Assembly (NCBI GenBank): GCA_937989665.1
Contig: CALKRN010000016.1
Span: forward strand, 31,862-95,861
Reading direction: 5' to 3'
Source: an uncultured Desulfomicrobiaceae bacterium
GTDB taxonomy: Bacteria; Desulfobacterota; Desulfovibrionia; Desulfovibrionales; Desulfomicrobiaceae
Length of the DNA stretch: 64,000 nt
Below the pieces are notes generated by a model that saw only the letters and a program-made list of their open reading frames with translations, was not told the DNA's origin and ran no database searches. Numbering within the stretch: the stretch's first letter is position 1; every line of letters starts with the position of its first letter. Below, piece by piece: positions 52,689 to 61,363 of this stretch. The translations under genes and the position numbers were made by a program.

Positions 52689-52934
52689 TTACACCTGCGC
52701 CCCCTGATTCTGGGCAGCCTGCTCGCGGAATTTGGCGAGAAGGTCCTCCTTGACCGCATGCATGCGGTCCGCGGCATGGAGGAAGGCCTCGAGAGGGATG
52801 GCGATGCGAAACCCGGGCTCGAGGGAATATTCCTTGGTCTCGGGGTTGACGCTGCCAAGGCGGGCAAATTCCATGCGTACAATGCCCTGGTGGATGTGGA
52901 TGTTGGTAAGGCGCTCGGTGAACATGTCGAACAT
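52689..52934 (-). CDS. small protein of unknown function (81 residues)
   Basis: Cytoplasmic-looking protein of 81 residues: hydrophobic beta-rich start (NIHIHQGIVRMEFARLGSVN), then RIAIPLEAFLHAADRM and a helical tail KEDLLAKFREQAAQNQ. No signal peptide or membrane span. ATG 52934 is preceded by AAAGGAGAT on the minus strand. I do not recognise the family; codon use and the ribosome site suggest it is genuine. It lies 63 bp downstream of engB on the same strand. Confidence 0.7.
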   Translation of the reverse strand: MFDMFTERLTNIHIHQGIVRMEFARLGSVNPETKEYSLEPGFRIAIPLEAFLHAADRMHAVKEDLLAKFREQAAQNQGAQV

Positions 52935-52997
52935 AGAGGATCTCCTTTGGGGATTATGGTAGAGCCGCGGACTCGTGGCATCCGTGCCATAAGGGCG

Positions 52998-53597
52998 TCA
53001 AGGGCCTTGCGAAGAGGAAGCGGCTACGAGGGTGAGGATAGATTGCCACAGTTGGGGAATGCCAATCCCGGTGCGGCTGGAGACGCACAAAGGCGGCGTG
53101 GCGGTGCCCAAGATATCGGCCCAGCGTCGTGCCACGCGATGGCGCTCCTTGAGGCCTGCCTTGTCGGCCTTCGTGAGGACAGGCAGCAGCGGCAGGTGGT
53201 GTTCTTGGGCGTAGGCCACCAAATCGAGGTCGAGCTGTTGCGGCGGCAGACGGCTATCGAGGAGGAGCAGCAGGGCGCAGAGGTGGGGATTGGCAGAGAG
53301 ATAGGCCTGGATGAGGCGCGCCCAGGCCTCGCGTTCCTCATGGGAGGCACGGGCATAGCCGTAGCCGGGGAGGTCAACGAGATAAAAATCGCCCGGGGTC
53401 ACCCGATAGAGGTTGATACTGCGGGTCTTGCCGGGGGTCGCACTGGTCTTGGCCAGGGTGCGTCGTCCGGCCAGGGCGTTGATGAGGCTCGATTTGCCGA
53501 CGTTGGAGCGTCCCACGAGGGCAAGTTGTGGGGCCTGGGGGGCGCGGATCTGGTCCAGGGTGTAGGCCGTTACTTCTAATATCAGGGATGGCGGCAT
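52998..53597 (-). CDS. engB: ribosome biogenesis GTP-binding protein EngB (YsxC)
   Basis: Small TrmE-Era-like GTPase of 199 residues required for 50S assembly. Motifs: G1 LVGRSNVGKSSLINAL (about residue 26), G2 SATPGKTRSINLY, G3 DLPGYGYA and G4 LTKADK, then VSSRTGIGI as the G5 region. ATG 53597 (MPPSLILEVTAY) is selected because it gives the family N-terminus; the frame extends 51 codons upstream with other start codons but atypical sequence. A divergent lipoprotein gene lies 137 bp away. Confidence 0.94.
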   Translation of the reverse strand: MPPSLILEVTAYTLDQIRAPQAPQLALVGRSNVGKSSLINALAGRRTLAKTSATPGKTRSINLYRVTPGDFYLVDLPGYGYARASHEEREAWARLIQAYLSANPHLCALLLLLDSRLPPQQLDLDLVAYAQEHHLPLLPVLTKADKAGLKERHRVARRWADILGTATPPLCVSSRTGIGIPQLWQSILTLVAASSSQGP

Positions 53598-53734
53598 TGT
53601 TAGGCGACAATGGGTTGACGCGTTCTGTTTGATTCGGGCAGAGATGGTAAAGTTTTTGGGAATCATGCTCTGGAACTGTTCCTTAGAGACAAACTTCTGT
53701 TGAGGCAACCAAAACACGACGAGTGGGGGAACGC

Positions 53735-54535
53735 ATGAACTGGAAAACATGGTGGAGAGGGCTGGTCCTTTTCATGGTCCTGGGGGCATGCACCCGCAGC
53801 CCTGTGCAGACTACGGGGATGCCACCGTCCGGCATGACGCCAGGACTTCGTGAAGAAGCGTCTGCATCCATTCTCCTGCGGTTAAGCCCGCAGGATTTAC
53901 GTGGGGCCGTGGACCAGGAGGAAGAAATTTGGCGCCGTGCCCGGCAGGCGGCGATGTTCAAAATGGCCAGTGATCTCCTGGTACGCCGTATGCTGGTGGC
54001 GATGCCCTCGGCTCCCCTCCGGTCGATGGAGGTCATGACCTATACCCAGAAGGGCCGACTCAAAGGGGAACGGGAAGCGGCCACGGGTGATTTCGTGCAA
54101 TCGTTCCGAGGGCATCTGCAACTTGACTTGAGCACTCTCCCGTTGGGCCGGGTCGTCGGATTGGAGACGAGGGGCTATATGGTCGGCAGCCAGCAGCGCA
54201 TGTACGCCACCCTCCCGGCTCGCCCCGTGAGCCTGCCTGCCTACGTGGCGGTCTTCAAGCCCCAGGAGGGGGTAGGCCTGGGAATGTACCGTCTGGGGGC
54301 CATTGGTGAGATCACCCAGATTCTCGATGCGGCGGAGAACAACACGCCGGTCTCCCTCGGGAACGTTGAAATCCTTGTGGCAGACCGCGAGACCGAGGAA
54401 GGCGACCTGGTCGTCCTCCTTGCCGTGCAGCTTGATGCCATGGAGGATGCCGTGGCTGCAGAGGCCTCTCCGGCAGAAGTCGTCGTGACCCCGCAGCGAG
54501 TGCCGACGGTCTCGGAGCCCAAGGTAAAAAAGTGA
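53735..54535 (+). CDS. putative lipoprotein of unknown function
   Basis: Protein of 266 residues with a lipoprotein signal: a basic start, hydrophobic LVLFMVLG and lipobox LGAC at about residue 19. The mature part has an acidic helical region (LRLSPQDLRGAVDQEEEIW), a repeated beta-rich half with YTQKGRLKGER and VGLETRGYMVGSQQ, and a Val/Glu/Lys-rich tail. No enzymatic motif is recognised. ATG 53735 with GGGGGA 5 bases upstream is preferred over GTG 53723. The gene precedes the TgpA-like gene on the same strand, separated by a hairpin and a repeat. Confidence 0.75.
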   Translation: MNWKTWWRGLVLFMVLGACTRSPVQTTGMPPSGMTPGLREEASASILLRLSPQDLRGAVDQEEEIWRRARQAAMFKMASDLLVRRMLVAMPSAPLRSMEVMTYTQKGRLKGEREAATGDFVQSFRGHLQLDLSTLPLGRVVGLETRGYMVGSQQRMYATLPARPVSLPAYVAVFKPQEGVGLGMYRLGAIGEITQILDAAENNTPVSLGNVEILVADRETEEGDLVVLLAVQLDAMEDAVAAEASPAEVVVTPQRVPTVSEPKVKK

Positions 54536-54575
54536 TCCGCGGCTCTATGGTGATTCCTAGGTCGAACAAGGGGCA

Positions 54576-54604
54576 ATGCCAGGAGAAGAGCGCTTTTCTG
54601 GCAT
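54576..54604 (+). terminator. hairpin after the lipoprotein gene
   Basis: Stem ATGCCAG / CTGGCAT with partly paired interior (AGAA / TTTTCT) about 40 bp after the lipoprotein stop. It lacks a downstream T-tract, so termination is doubtful. Confidence 0.45.
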
Positions 54605-54624
54605 GACCAGCCGTGCAGAAGGAG

Positions 54625-54722
54625 GCGAAACGATTCTCGAAGGAGGAGGCTGAAATCGTTGGCGGCCAAATGAAACGGCCTGAAAGGCATGAACGAAGCG
54701 AAACGATTCTCGAAGGAGGAGG
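54625..54722. repeat. pair of 25-bp perfect direct repeats
   Basis: GCGAAACGATTCTCGAAGGA followed by GGAGG occurs at 54625-54649 and again at 54698-54722, a period of 73 bp. The second copy lies inside the first codons of the transglutaminase gene. Each copy contains an A/G-rich block that looks like a ribosome site. Confidence 0.85.
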
Positions 54723-56599
54723 GGAGGGCCGCTGTTTCGCCATGGGGAGTGGTGGCGGTGGTCGTCGCGTATGGCCCCCATGTGCTGCGGTTGCCCTGGT
54801 GGGTCTCCGTGGGCCTGGCTGGCGGGTTGCTTGGGGGATGGCTGACCCAAGCCCGCCACTGGCCTCCCCTGCCGCGGCCATTTCGTTGGGCCTTGAGCCT
54901 TGCTGCGGGAGCGGCGGTCGTCGCCAGCCATGGCCGCACCTTTGCCTTGGATGCCGGCACAGAACTCTTGAGCCTCGCCGTGGGGCTCAAGTTCCTGGAA
55001 GCCCGCAGCCACCGGGATGCTGTACTCATTGTCCTGGTAGCCTACATCCTCGCCACCACCCATATCCTCTTTGCCCAGCACCTGGGCATGGCCATGGTCA
55101 TGTTCGCCAGTGCCACCCTCACCACCGCGGCCTTGGCCAGTCTCGAAACCGTTCGCCCCTGGCGTGAGAATCTTGGCCTTGCCATCAGGCTCCTGCTGGC
55201 GGCCCTCCCCATTGCTGCTGTGGCATTTGTCATTATCCCTCGCCTGTCGGCTGGTGTTGTCGGCCTGCCACTGGGGCCACGGCCCCAGGCAGTGACCGGG
55301 CTCAGCGACACAGTAGCCCCAGGGAGTTTTGGCCCCCTTGTCCAATCCGATGCCACCGCTTTGCGGGCCGTTTTTGATGGGCCGCTGCCGCCACGGGCGC
55401 GGTGGTATTGGCGGGCCGTGGTCCTTGACCACGTGGACCGTGATGGCACCTGGTCACGGCGCCACGATGCCCCTGCGTCGTCGGTGGAGGGCGCACCGCG
55501 TTGGCAGGGGCGGATCACCTTGGAACCCCATGGGCTGCCATGGCTTGTGACCTTGGATTGGCCAACAGCCGCGCCCCCTGGCGCCCGTCTCGACCAATGG
55601 GCTGGTGTGCGCCGGTCCCTGCCGGTGCACGAGCGCCTTATCTATGCCTTCCGTAGCGCTGAGACCCCGCCACCGTGGGATGGTCGCCCTCATTGGATTG
55701 CCCTCCCCCCTGGGCTTGCCCCCCGCACGCGGGCCTTGGCCCTCACCTGGCAGCCCGATGGCCCGCAGGCGGTGGTGGAGCAGGCCCTTCAATTGTTAGC
55801 CAACGGCGGCTTCCGCTACACCCTAGAGCCCCGTCCTGCAGGGGCAGACCCGGTGGACGGCCTGCTCTTCGAGACGCGGGAAGGTTTTTGTGAACACTAT
55901 GCCGCAGCCTTTGCCGTCCTTTTGCGGGCCGCGGGTATTCCTGCCCGGGTCGTGGCTGGGTATTTGGGGGGCGAAGTCAATGCCGTGGCCGGACACATCA
56001 CGGTGCGCCAGGCCGATGCCCATGCCTGGGTGGAAGCGGTAATCCATCCGGCAGTGGGCTGGCAGCGTCTGGACCCCACCCTTGTGGTGGCCCCGGAGCG
56101 GGCAGTACGGGGGATCGCCATTGGTGTGGGGGCCGTAGCGCCGCGGCCTACACCGTGGGGAGTGGCGTGGTTGCACACTCTATGGGATGCCGCGGACCAC
56201 ACGTGGAGCCAGCTCGTGCTTGACTTCACCGCCCAGCGCCAGCGCACCCTGTGGCAGAGTCTAAAGGCAAGGCTCCCCCAAATCGCGGCGATGGGAGGCC
56301 TTGGACTGGTCCTTTTCGCCGTTTGGCGCTGGTGGCGGGGGGTGCCGCAAACCTCCGATGTGGCCCATGCCGCTTACCAGGACATCTGCCGTTGGCTTGA
56401 AGCCCAGGGGGTCCTCTGCCAGCCGTGGGAGGGCCCGCGCACCCTCCGCCAGCGCTTGGAGAAGGAGCACCCGAATCTTGCCGTTGCCGGGGAACTCCTT
56501 GGCCAGCTTGAAGTTCTCCGCTATGGGGGGGACCCCGACGCTGCTGCGGCAAAGCAGCTACGCCGGACCATTCGCCAACTGCCTCGGAGGCCATCATGA
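54689..56599 (+). CDS. TgpA-like transglutaminase-domain membrane protein (DUF3488 family)
   Basis: Membrane protein of 636 residues. About five N-terminal spans (residues 20-180) resemble the DUF3488 region, then a periplasmic transglutaminase core with the catalytic triad Cys401 (EGFCEHYA), His445 (ADAHAWVEA) and Asp462 (RLDPT). A further span lies near 535-550, with a DUF4129-like tail. All triad residues are present. In other bacteria TgpA occurs with a MoxR ATPase and a DUF58 protein; neither is here. The start is uncertain: ATG 54689 has a poorly spaced ribosome site and its first residues come from the repeat; GTG 54749 is an alternative. Confidence 0.85.
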   Translation: MNEAKRFSKEEGRAAVSPWGVVAVVVAYGPHVLRLPWWVSVGLAGGLLGGWLTQARHWPPLPRPFRWALSLAAGAAVVASHGRTFALDAGTELLSLAVGLKFLEARSHRDAVLIVLVAYILATTHILFAQHLGMAMVMFASATLTTAALASLETVRPWRENLGLAIRLLLAALPIAAVAFVIIPRLSAGVVGLPLGPRPQAVTGLSDTVAPGSFGPLVQSDATALRAVFDGPLPPRARWYWRAVVLDHVDRDGTWSRRHDAPASSVEGAPRWQGRITLEPHGLPWLVTLDWPTAAPPGARLDQWAGVRRSLPVHERLIYAFRSAETPPPWDGRPHWIALPPGLAPRTRALALTWQPDGPQAVVEQALQLLANGGFRYTLEPRPAGADPVDGLLFETREGFCEHYAAAFAVLLRAAGIPARVVAGYLGGEVNAVAGHITVRQADAHAWVEAVIHPAVGWQRLDPTLVVAPERAVRGIAIGVGAVAPRPTPWGVAWLHTLWDAADHTWSQLVLDFTAQRQRTLWQSLKARLPQIAAMGGLGLVLFAVWRWWRGVPQTSDVAHAAYQDICRWLEAQGVLCQPWEGPRTLRQRLEKEHPNLAVAGELLGQLEVLRYGGDPDAAAAKQLRRTIRQLPRRPS

Positions 56600-56814
56600 A
56601 CGAGAACGAGCACCTGCCAGCGCTTCCCCGTCTTGATGCGGCGGATGTGGATCGTCGCTACGAGCAAGCCCGGGACTATTTCCGCCAATCCCTTGCGGCT
56701 GCTGTGCGGGTCAATGCCGCGCTCGTGGCCTGCCTGGGCGTCTATTTCGTCCGGCTCGTGCGGCTTACTTGGGAGGCGCTTCAAGGAGTGTGGGCTCGGC
56801 TGCGGATTAGGTAG
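56596..56814 (+). CDS. small single-span membrane protein, function unknown
   Basis: Protein of 72 residues; ATG 56596 overlaps the transglutaminase stop (ATGA), suggesting coupled translation. An acidic/polar N-terminal half (LDAADVDRRYEQARDYFRQS) precedes one membrane span (NAALVACLGVYFVRLV, about residues 39-54), and the C-terminus is basic (WARLRIR). No family recognised. It lies 13 bp before the phosphoesterase gene and seems part of the transglutaminase-to-kinase operon. Confidence 0.75.
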   Translation: MNENEHLPALPRLDAADVDRRYEQARDYFRQSLAAAVRVNAALVACLGVYFVRLVRLTWEALQGVWARLRIR

Positions 56815-56827
56815 GCCAGGGGGAGAG

Positions 56828-57550
56828 ATGCGGATAGCCGTGCTGGCCGATGTTCACGGGAACCTCGAGGCCCTGGAGGCGGTTTGGGCGGATCTGACGG
56901 CCCAGGGTGCAGGGGACGTCCTATGTTTGGGCGACCTCGTGGGCTATGGCCCTGACCCGGAGGCTGTCGTGGCCTTGCTGCAAACGCGGGGGGTGCGCTG
57001 CTGCCGGGGAAACCATGACCAGGCCGTGGTCTGCCCGTCTTCGGCGATTCATTTTCATCCCCTTGTTCGTTCATGCTTGCCTCAAATGGCGAGTCTTTTG
57101 AGCAAGTCTTCTTGGGAGGTCCTTGCTGCCTTGCCACGGAGCCTGATTTGCCACGGGGCCTATGGCACCCATGGGTTCCCTCCGGACGATGTGTTCACGT
57201 ATCTCCATGACGTTCCGAAGTCGCACCTTGCCGCCTGGCTGGCCCAGTGCCGACGCACGTTTGTGGGGCATACGCATGCCCTCGCCCTCGTGGAGGCGAG
57301 CCCTTCTGGGGAGGTGTATGCGCGACCCTTGGTTCCTGGAGAAATCGTTTCCTTGCACGGACCAGCCATTGTGAACGTGGGGAGTGTGGGGCAGCCTCGG
57401 GACGGAAGCTGGGAGGCGAAGTATGTCCTTTGGGACGTACAGGAAGATACCGTGGAGGTGCGTGGCGTCGTGTATGCTGTAGAAACGACGGTCGCCAAGA
57501 TCCGTGCCCTTGGCTTGCCAGAGTCTTTTGCTCGGCGTCTTTTGCCATGA
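56828..57550 (+). CDS. metallophosphoesterase (YfcE/MJ0936-like)
   Basis: Protein of 240 residues from the calcineurin-like phosphoesterase fold. Metal-binding motifs: VLADVHGNLEALEAV (D-x-H, residues about 6-9), LGDLVGYGPDP (GD), CRGNHDQAV (GNHD) and GHTHAL (GHxH), all intact. This subfamily includes small phosphodiesterases of unknown substrate; phosphoprotein phosphatase activity is possible given the adjacent kinase. ATG 56828 follows GGGGGAGAG. The stop overlaps the kinase start by 4 bp (ATGA), a tight coupling that suggests opposing roles, which is inference. Confidence 0.87.
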   Translation: MRIAVLADVHGNLEALEAVWADLTAQGAGDVLCLGDLVGYGPDPEAVVALLQTRGVRCCRGNHDQAVVCPSSAIHFHPLVRSCLPQMASLLSKSSWEVLAALPRSLICHGAYGTHGFPPDDVFTYLHDVPKSHLAAWLAQCRRTFVGHTHALALVEASPSGEVYARPLVPGEIVSLHGPAIVNVGSVGQPRDGSWEAKYVLWDVQEDTVEVRGVVYAVETTVAKIRALGLPESFARRLLP

Positions 57551-58839
57551 AGACAGTTGGGCCTTATCCCATCACAGGCCTACTTGGGCGTGGCGGCGCA
57601 GCCATAGTCTATCGCGTTCGCCATCCGCATCTTGGGACCCCATTAGCCCTCAAGTGGCTCCGCCCGCGCTCGCTTCTTCGAGAGCTCCTGGGTGAGACGG
57701 CCTTGCGGCAGAGATTTCGCGCTGAGGCTGAGTTGTTGGCGCGTTTACGCTACCGCCACCTGGCCGTGGTCCATGATTGGGGCGAGGCGGAGGGCTGGCC
57801 CTATCTTGTGTTGGAGTACCGCTGCGTCCATCTTGGGGCTATGTTGGGTGAGGCCCTGGCCGGCGATGGTCCGTGCCGCTCCCTTGATCCAGGGTGGGCT
57901 TTGGAGCGGATGCAGCAGCTTTTGGCCGTGCTTGGCTATCTCCACGCCCATGGGGTAGTGCATCGGGACGTGCAGCCGGCCAATGTGCTCCTCAGCGCGG
58001 AAGGCGAGGTCCGTCTCATTGACCTCGGGCTTGCCCTCCTTTTGGGAGAGACCGAGGCCGTGCCAGGGCAGCTGCGCCTCGGCACTCCGTACTATGCTGC
58101 CCCAGAACAAGAGGTGGATCCCAACGGGGTTGGGCCGAGTGCGGACCTCTACAGTGTTGGGGTGCTGCTCCATCGCATGGTGAGCGGCCTCTTGCCGCGC
58201 GCTCCAGGTCGGCCGCAGCCCCATCCCTTTTTTTCTCCCCCATGGCAGCGGTTTTGGTGCACCGCCTTGGCGGAAAATCCTCGCCATCGCTTTGCCTCTG
58301 CCCAGGCCATGGCCGAGGCCCTGGCAGAATTGGAAGAAGTTTGGGCCAAACAACAGCAGCAGGTCTGCGCCCTGCCGGCAGAACCAGTGCAGTCTTCTCT
58401 TGGGCAACCGCGGCATCGCCCAGTGCATACAGGGGTTCGGCCACGCCAACCCTTCCCTTTTTTGGATGCCCTCGCCCGGCCTCAGGCGGTGGCACCTCCT
58501 GCCTGGGAAGTGGGTGACGAGGGCCTTTGGGACGCTAAGGCGCAGCTGTTGTGGCAAAAGCGAGTCTCTTTTTGGCCCATGGCCTGGGAGGAGGCGCAGA
58601 CTTGGCTCAGGGCAGAGGGTTTTCGTTTGCCGACGGTGGAGGAGGGGGTACGGCTGTTGGGAGAAGGCCCGTGTCCGCTGTGGCCGGTCCTCCCTGGGGT
58701 GGCCTGGGTGTGGACCGCGGATCGCCGCAGTTTTACTTCGGCTTGGTGTCTTGATCTGCGCTCCAGGGCAGTGACCTGGCAGGACTGCGGCCTGGCGGGA
58801 TGCCTCGCCCATGCCTTGGGCGTGCGTGAAGGCCGTTAG
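57547..58839 (+). CDS. Ser/Thr protein kinase with C-terminal DUF1566-like domain
   Basis: Hanks-type kinase of 430 residues. Kinase domain about 1-265: Gly loop GLLGRGGAAIVYRV, Lys in ALKWLRP (about residue 38), catalytic loop His139-Arg-Asp (HRDVQPAN), Asp159 in DLG (DFG equivalent) and the APE motif YYAAPEQ. No transmembrane helix is present, so it is probably cytoplasmic. A linker of low complexity follows (about 275-310). Residues about 315-430 resemble DUF1566 (FWPMAWEEAQTWLRAEGFRLP in two parts: MAWEEAQTWLRAEGF and RLPTVEEGVRLL), a domain often extracytoplasmic or ligand-binding. Catalytic residues are intact. The gene overlaps the phosphoesterase by 4 bp and convergent opgH by 4 bp. 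Confidence 0.87.
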   Translation: MKTVGPYPITGLLGRGGAAIVYRVRHPHLGTPLALKWLRPRSLLRELLGETALRQRFRAEAELLARLRYRHLAVVHDWGEAEGWPYLVLEYRCVHLGAMLGEALAGDGPCRSLDPGWALERMQQLLAVLGYLHAHGVVHRDVQPANVLLSAEGEVRLIDLGLALLLGETEAVPGQLRLGTPYYAAPEQEVDPNGVGPSADLYSVGVLLHRMVSGLLPRAPGRPQPHPFFSPPWQRFWCTALAENPRHRFASAQAMAEALAELEEVWAKQQQQVCALPAEPVQSSLGQPRHRPVHTGVRPRQPFPFLDALARPQAVAPPAWEVGDEGLWDAKAQLLWQKRVSFWPMAWEEAQTWLRAEGFRLPTVEEGVRLLGEGPCPLWPVLPGVAWVWTADRRSFTSAWCLDLRSRAVTWQDCGLAGCLAHALGVREGR

Positions 58840-60944
58840 CCGTCGAATTGGACCCCCCATTCTTTGCGCAACGTTTCCTCCGGCAGCTGCCAGAGGCGGT
58901 GGTGGAGTTGCTCTATGCGTTGCGGATCGAAGAGGAGCTCTTCACGTTCAAGGGGAGAAAGGACGTGAGGGCCGTTGGCCAGCGCACGTTCCACGAGGGC
59001 ATCGCGGCGGGCGGCGATGGCGGGATGAAGGGAGCGATGTCCGCGGAGCAGGGCGCGGTGGAGGAGGTTGACCTGCGGGTCTGCCACGGCTCGAATGAAC
59101 CCGGCTTCAGGAGGGAGGCCGAAGCGAGGGCGGCGGTGTGAGAGTGCCTGGAGGTGAGCCTCGATGTCTTGGTATTCTTGGGGAGGTTGGATTTCTTCCG
59201 GGGTGCAAAAGAGGCGGAGGCGGCGGAATAACTGGCCGACTTCGGCCCGGCTAGAGAGCATGGATACCGGCACAGCGAGGAGCAAGGAGAAGACCAAGGG
59301 AGAGATCCACCAAAAAAAGGTGGGGTTAATGCTCACCATGGCCCCGCCCCAGAGCATGGCAAGGAGGGAACCGCCGCCATGGAAGCGTAGGGCGTCCCGG
59401 AAGGGAGTACCGTGGTCATCGCGTTGCTGAGTCCCCCAGCCGATGCCTCGTCCAAGAAGGGTAAGAAAGACGTATTTGCTATGGAAGAGCATGCGAATGG
59501 GGGCAAGGAGGGTGGAGAGAATGACTTCTGCAAGGACACTGCCCCACAGGGCGAAGAACCCGCCGAAGAGCCGGCGTCGTCCCTGGAGGAGGGCAAGGAG
59601 GAGGGCGCAGATTTTGGGGAGAAACAGGATGGCTGCGGTGGCGCCTAAAAGGATAAGGGCCGGCCAGGGGTCCCACACGGGCCAGGAGGGAAAAAGGGTC
59701 TTGGTGGCGGGAAAATAGCGGGGGGTCCGAACGGCCTCCACCACCGCCTCAGCCGTGGAGAGGGCCAGGAGGGCAAACCAGAGGAGGGCAGAGCCATAGC
59801 TCATGACCCCGTTGAGAAAAAGCGCCCGATGGCCAGGGAAGATGCCCCGGGTGAACACAAGGCGCAGGTGCTGGAGGTTGCCTTGGCACCAGCGGCGGTC
59901 GCGTTTGAGTTCGTTGAGTAGGTTTGGCGGGACCTCTTCGTAAGAGCCTTCCAGTTCGTAGGCGAGCCATACGGAGTAGCCTGCCCGGCGCATGAGGGCT
60001 GACTCCACGAAATCATGGGACATGATGTCCCCACCCAAGGGAGGTTTGCCCGGTAGGCGGGGCAGGGCGCAGTGGCGCATAAACGGAGCAACACGGATAA
60101 TGGCGTTATGTCCCCAAAATTGGGCATCGCCGAGGAACCAATGGTGGAGGCCAGCGACGTACATGGGTCCATAGAGACGGTTGGCGAATTGTTGAGCGCG
60201 GGCAATGAGGGTCTCTCGTCCCGTACATGCCGGGGCGGTCTGGAGAATCCCAATGGTGCGGCGGCGCTCCATGATGCGTACCAGCTCCACCAACGTAGCC
60301 CCAGTCATGACTGAATCAGCATCAAAGACGACCATGTAGGTGTAGTGGGCCCCATAGCGTCGGCAAAAATCGGCAACATTCCCACTTTTACGTTTGAGAT
60401 TGATGCGCCGACGGCGGTAGAAAATACGACCTTCCGCTTCGAGGCTCGAGGTGAGTTCTCGCCACATGATCTCTTCTTGGACCCAGCGGTCTGGATCGCT
60501 CGAATCGCTGAGGATATGCAGGTCAAAGCGATGGTTGGGGTCAACGCGCTGGAGGGAGCGCCAGACGGCACGGATACCGGCCTGGATGCGGAGGGGGTCC
60601 TCGTTGCAAATGGGGAAGAGGATGGCGGTGCGCACGTGGGGGCGGATGGGGGCATCATCAGGCCGGGGGCGGGTTACGGCAAATCGGTCGTTGCCGCGTA
60701 CCAAGGTCCAAAAGCCGGCCAAGGCTGTCCAAAATCCTAAAGAGATCCAGACGAAAAGGATACCATAGACGGTGATGATGGCCATCTCCAGCGCGGTGGT
60801 ACCGCTGTGGGGGAGCAGGCCCCGCATGGTGTGGGCGGCCGCGAGGGCAGGGAGCACCACGAGGGCAAGAAGGAGCCAACGCCGCCGTGCGGCGACCCGA
60901 CGCCAGGGCATATGGAGGTATTCGCGAGAGGCAAAGGTGGACAT
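58836..60944 (-). CDS. opgH: glucan biosynthesis glucosyltransferase OpgH (MdoH)
   Basis: Membrane glucosyltransferase (702 residues) that polymerises the beta-glucan backbone of osmoregulated periplasmic glucans from UDP-glucose. Family GT2 motifs: FPICNEDPLRI, HILSDSSDPDRW, DADSVMTG (about residue 210), SHDFVESALMRRAG and RDRRWCQGNLQHL (about residue 350). Two N-terminal and five or six C-terminal spans frame the catalytic loop. Compared with E. coli OpgH (847 residues), it lacks about 130 N-terminal residues. The separate 138-residue gene upstream may supply an equivalent. The 3' end overlaps the kinase by 4 bp. Confidence 0.93.
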   Translation of the reverse strand: MSTFASREYLHMPWRRVAARRRWLLLALVVLPALAAAHTMRGLLPHSGTTALEMAIITVYGILFVWISLGFWTALAGFWTLVRGNDRFAVTRPRPDDAPIRPHVRTAILFPICNEDPLRIQAGIRAVWRSLQRVDPNHRFDLHILSDSSDPDRWVQEEIMWRELTSSLEAEGRIFYRRRRINLKRKSGNVADFCRRYGAHYTYMVVFDADSVMTGATLVELVRIMERRRTIGILQTAPACTGRETLIARAQQFANRLYGPMYVAGLHHWFLGDAQFWGHNAIIRVAPFMRHCALPRLPGKPPLGGDIMSHDFVESALMRRAGYSVWLAYELEGSYEEVPPNLLNELKRDRRWCQGNLQHLRLVFTRGIFPGHRALFLNGVMSYGSALLWFALLALSTAEAVVEAVRTPRYFPATKTLFPSWPVWDPWPALILLGATAAILFLPKICALLLALLQGRRRLFGGFFALWGSVLAEVILSTLLAPIRMLFHSKYVFLTLLGRGIGWGTQQRDDHGTPFRDALRFHGGGSLLAMLWGGAMVSINPTFFWWISPLVFSLLLAVPVSMLSSRAEVGQLFRRLRLFCTPEEIQPPQEYQDIEAHLQALSHRRPRFGLPPEAGFIRAVADPQVNLLHRALLRGHRSLHPAIAARRDALVERALANGPHVLSPLEREELLFDPQRIEQLHHRLWQLPEETLRKEWGVQFDG

Positions 60945-60946
60945 GA

Positions 60947-61363
60947 TCAGAATGTCGGCGCAAGGCCCAAGGTATGCAGGATCAGCAGGAGGAGGATCAG
61001 CAGGAGGAGGTCATTCCAAGCAGAGTACACTATCCAGGTGAGAAGGAGAAAAACCGGCGTGCCATGGCGCTGGACAAAACGGACCCACGGCCGGCGGTCC
61101 ATGGGCTCGGGGCGCATGTGGCGGCGCAAGAGCATGGGTCCAGGCTGGACTTCCGGCAGGAGGACGTGGCGGCTGAGGGCATCGAAGAGGAGCTCCATGG
61201 CGCGGGCTTGGGCGGCGTCAGGAGGTAAGGGCAATTCCATGGCAAGACGGCGCAAGGTGCGCAGGGCAAGCTCATGGCGCCGAGTCTCCGGGATGGGTAC
61301 GGCTCGTAAATAGGCCGCTAAACGTCGACCTGCGGCTTCCAGGGCGACCTCAGTGGGGTTCAT
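60947..61363 (-). CDS. small membrane protein between opgG and opgH
   Basis: Protein of 138 residues. The N-terminal two-thirds are soluble and Arg/Leu/Pro-rich with helices (TRRHELALRTLRRLAME, ARAMELLFDALSRH). The C-terminal third has one or two membrane spans (VFLLLTWIVYSAWNDLLLLI cut at 20). The start overlaps the opgG stop by 4 bp, and opgH starts 2 bp after its end, so all three are translationally linked. I do not recognise the family. It may correspond to the missing N-terminal cytoplasmic region of OpgH or be an accessory subunit; both are inference. Confidence 0.8.
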   Translation of the reverse strand: MNPTEVALEAAGRRLAAYLRAVPIPETRRHELALRTLRRLAMELPLPPDAAQARAMELLFDALSRHVLLPEVQPGPMLLRRHMRPEPMDRRPWVRFVQRHGTPVFLLLTWIVYSAWNDLLLLILLLLILHTLGLAPTF

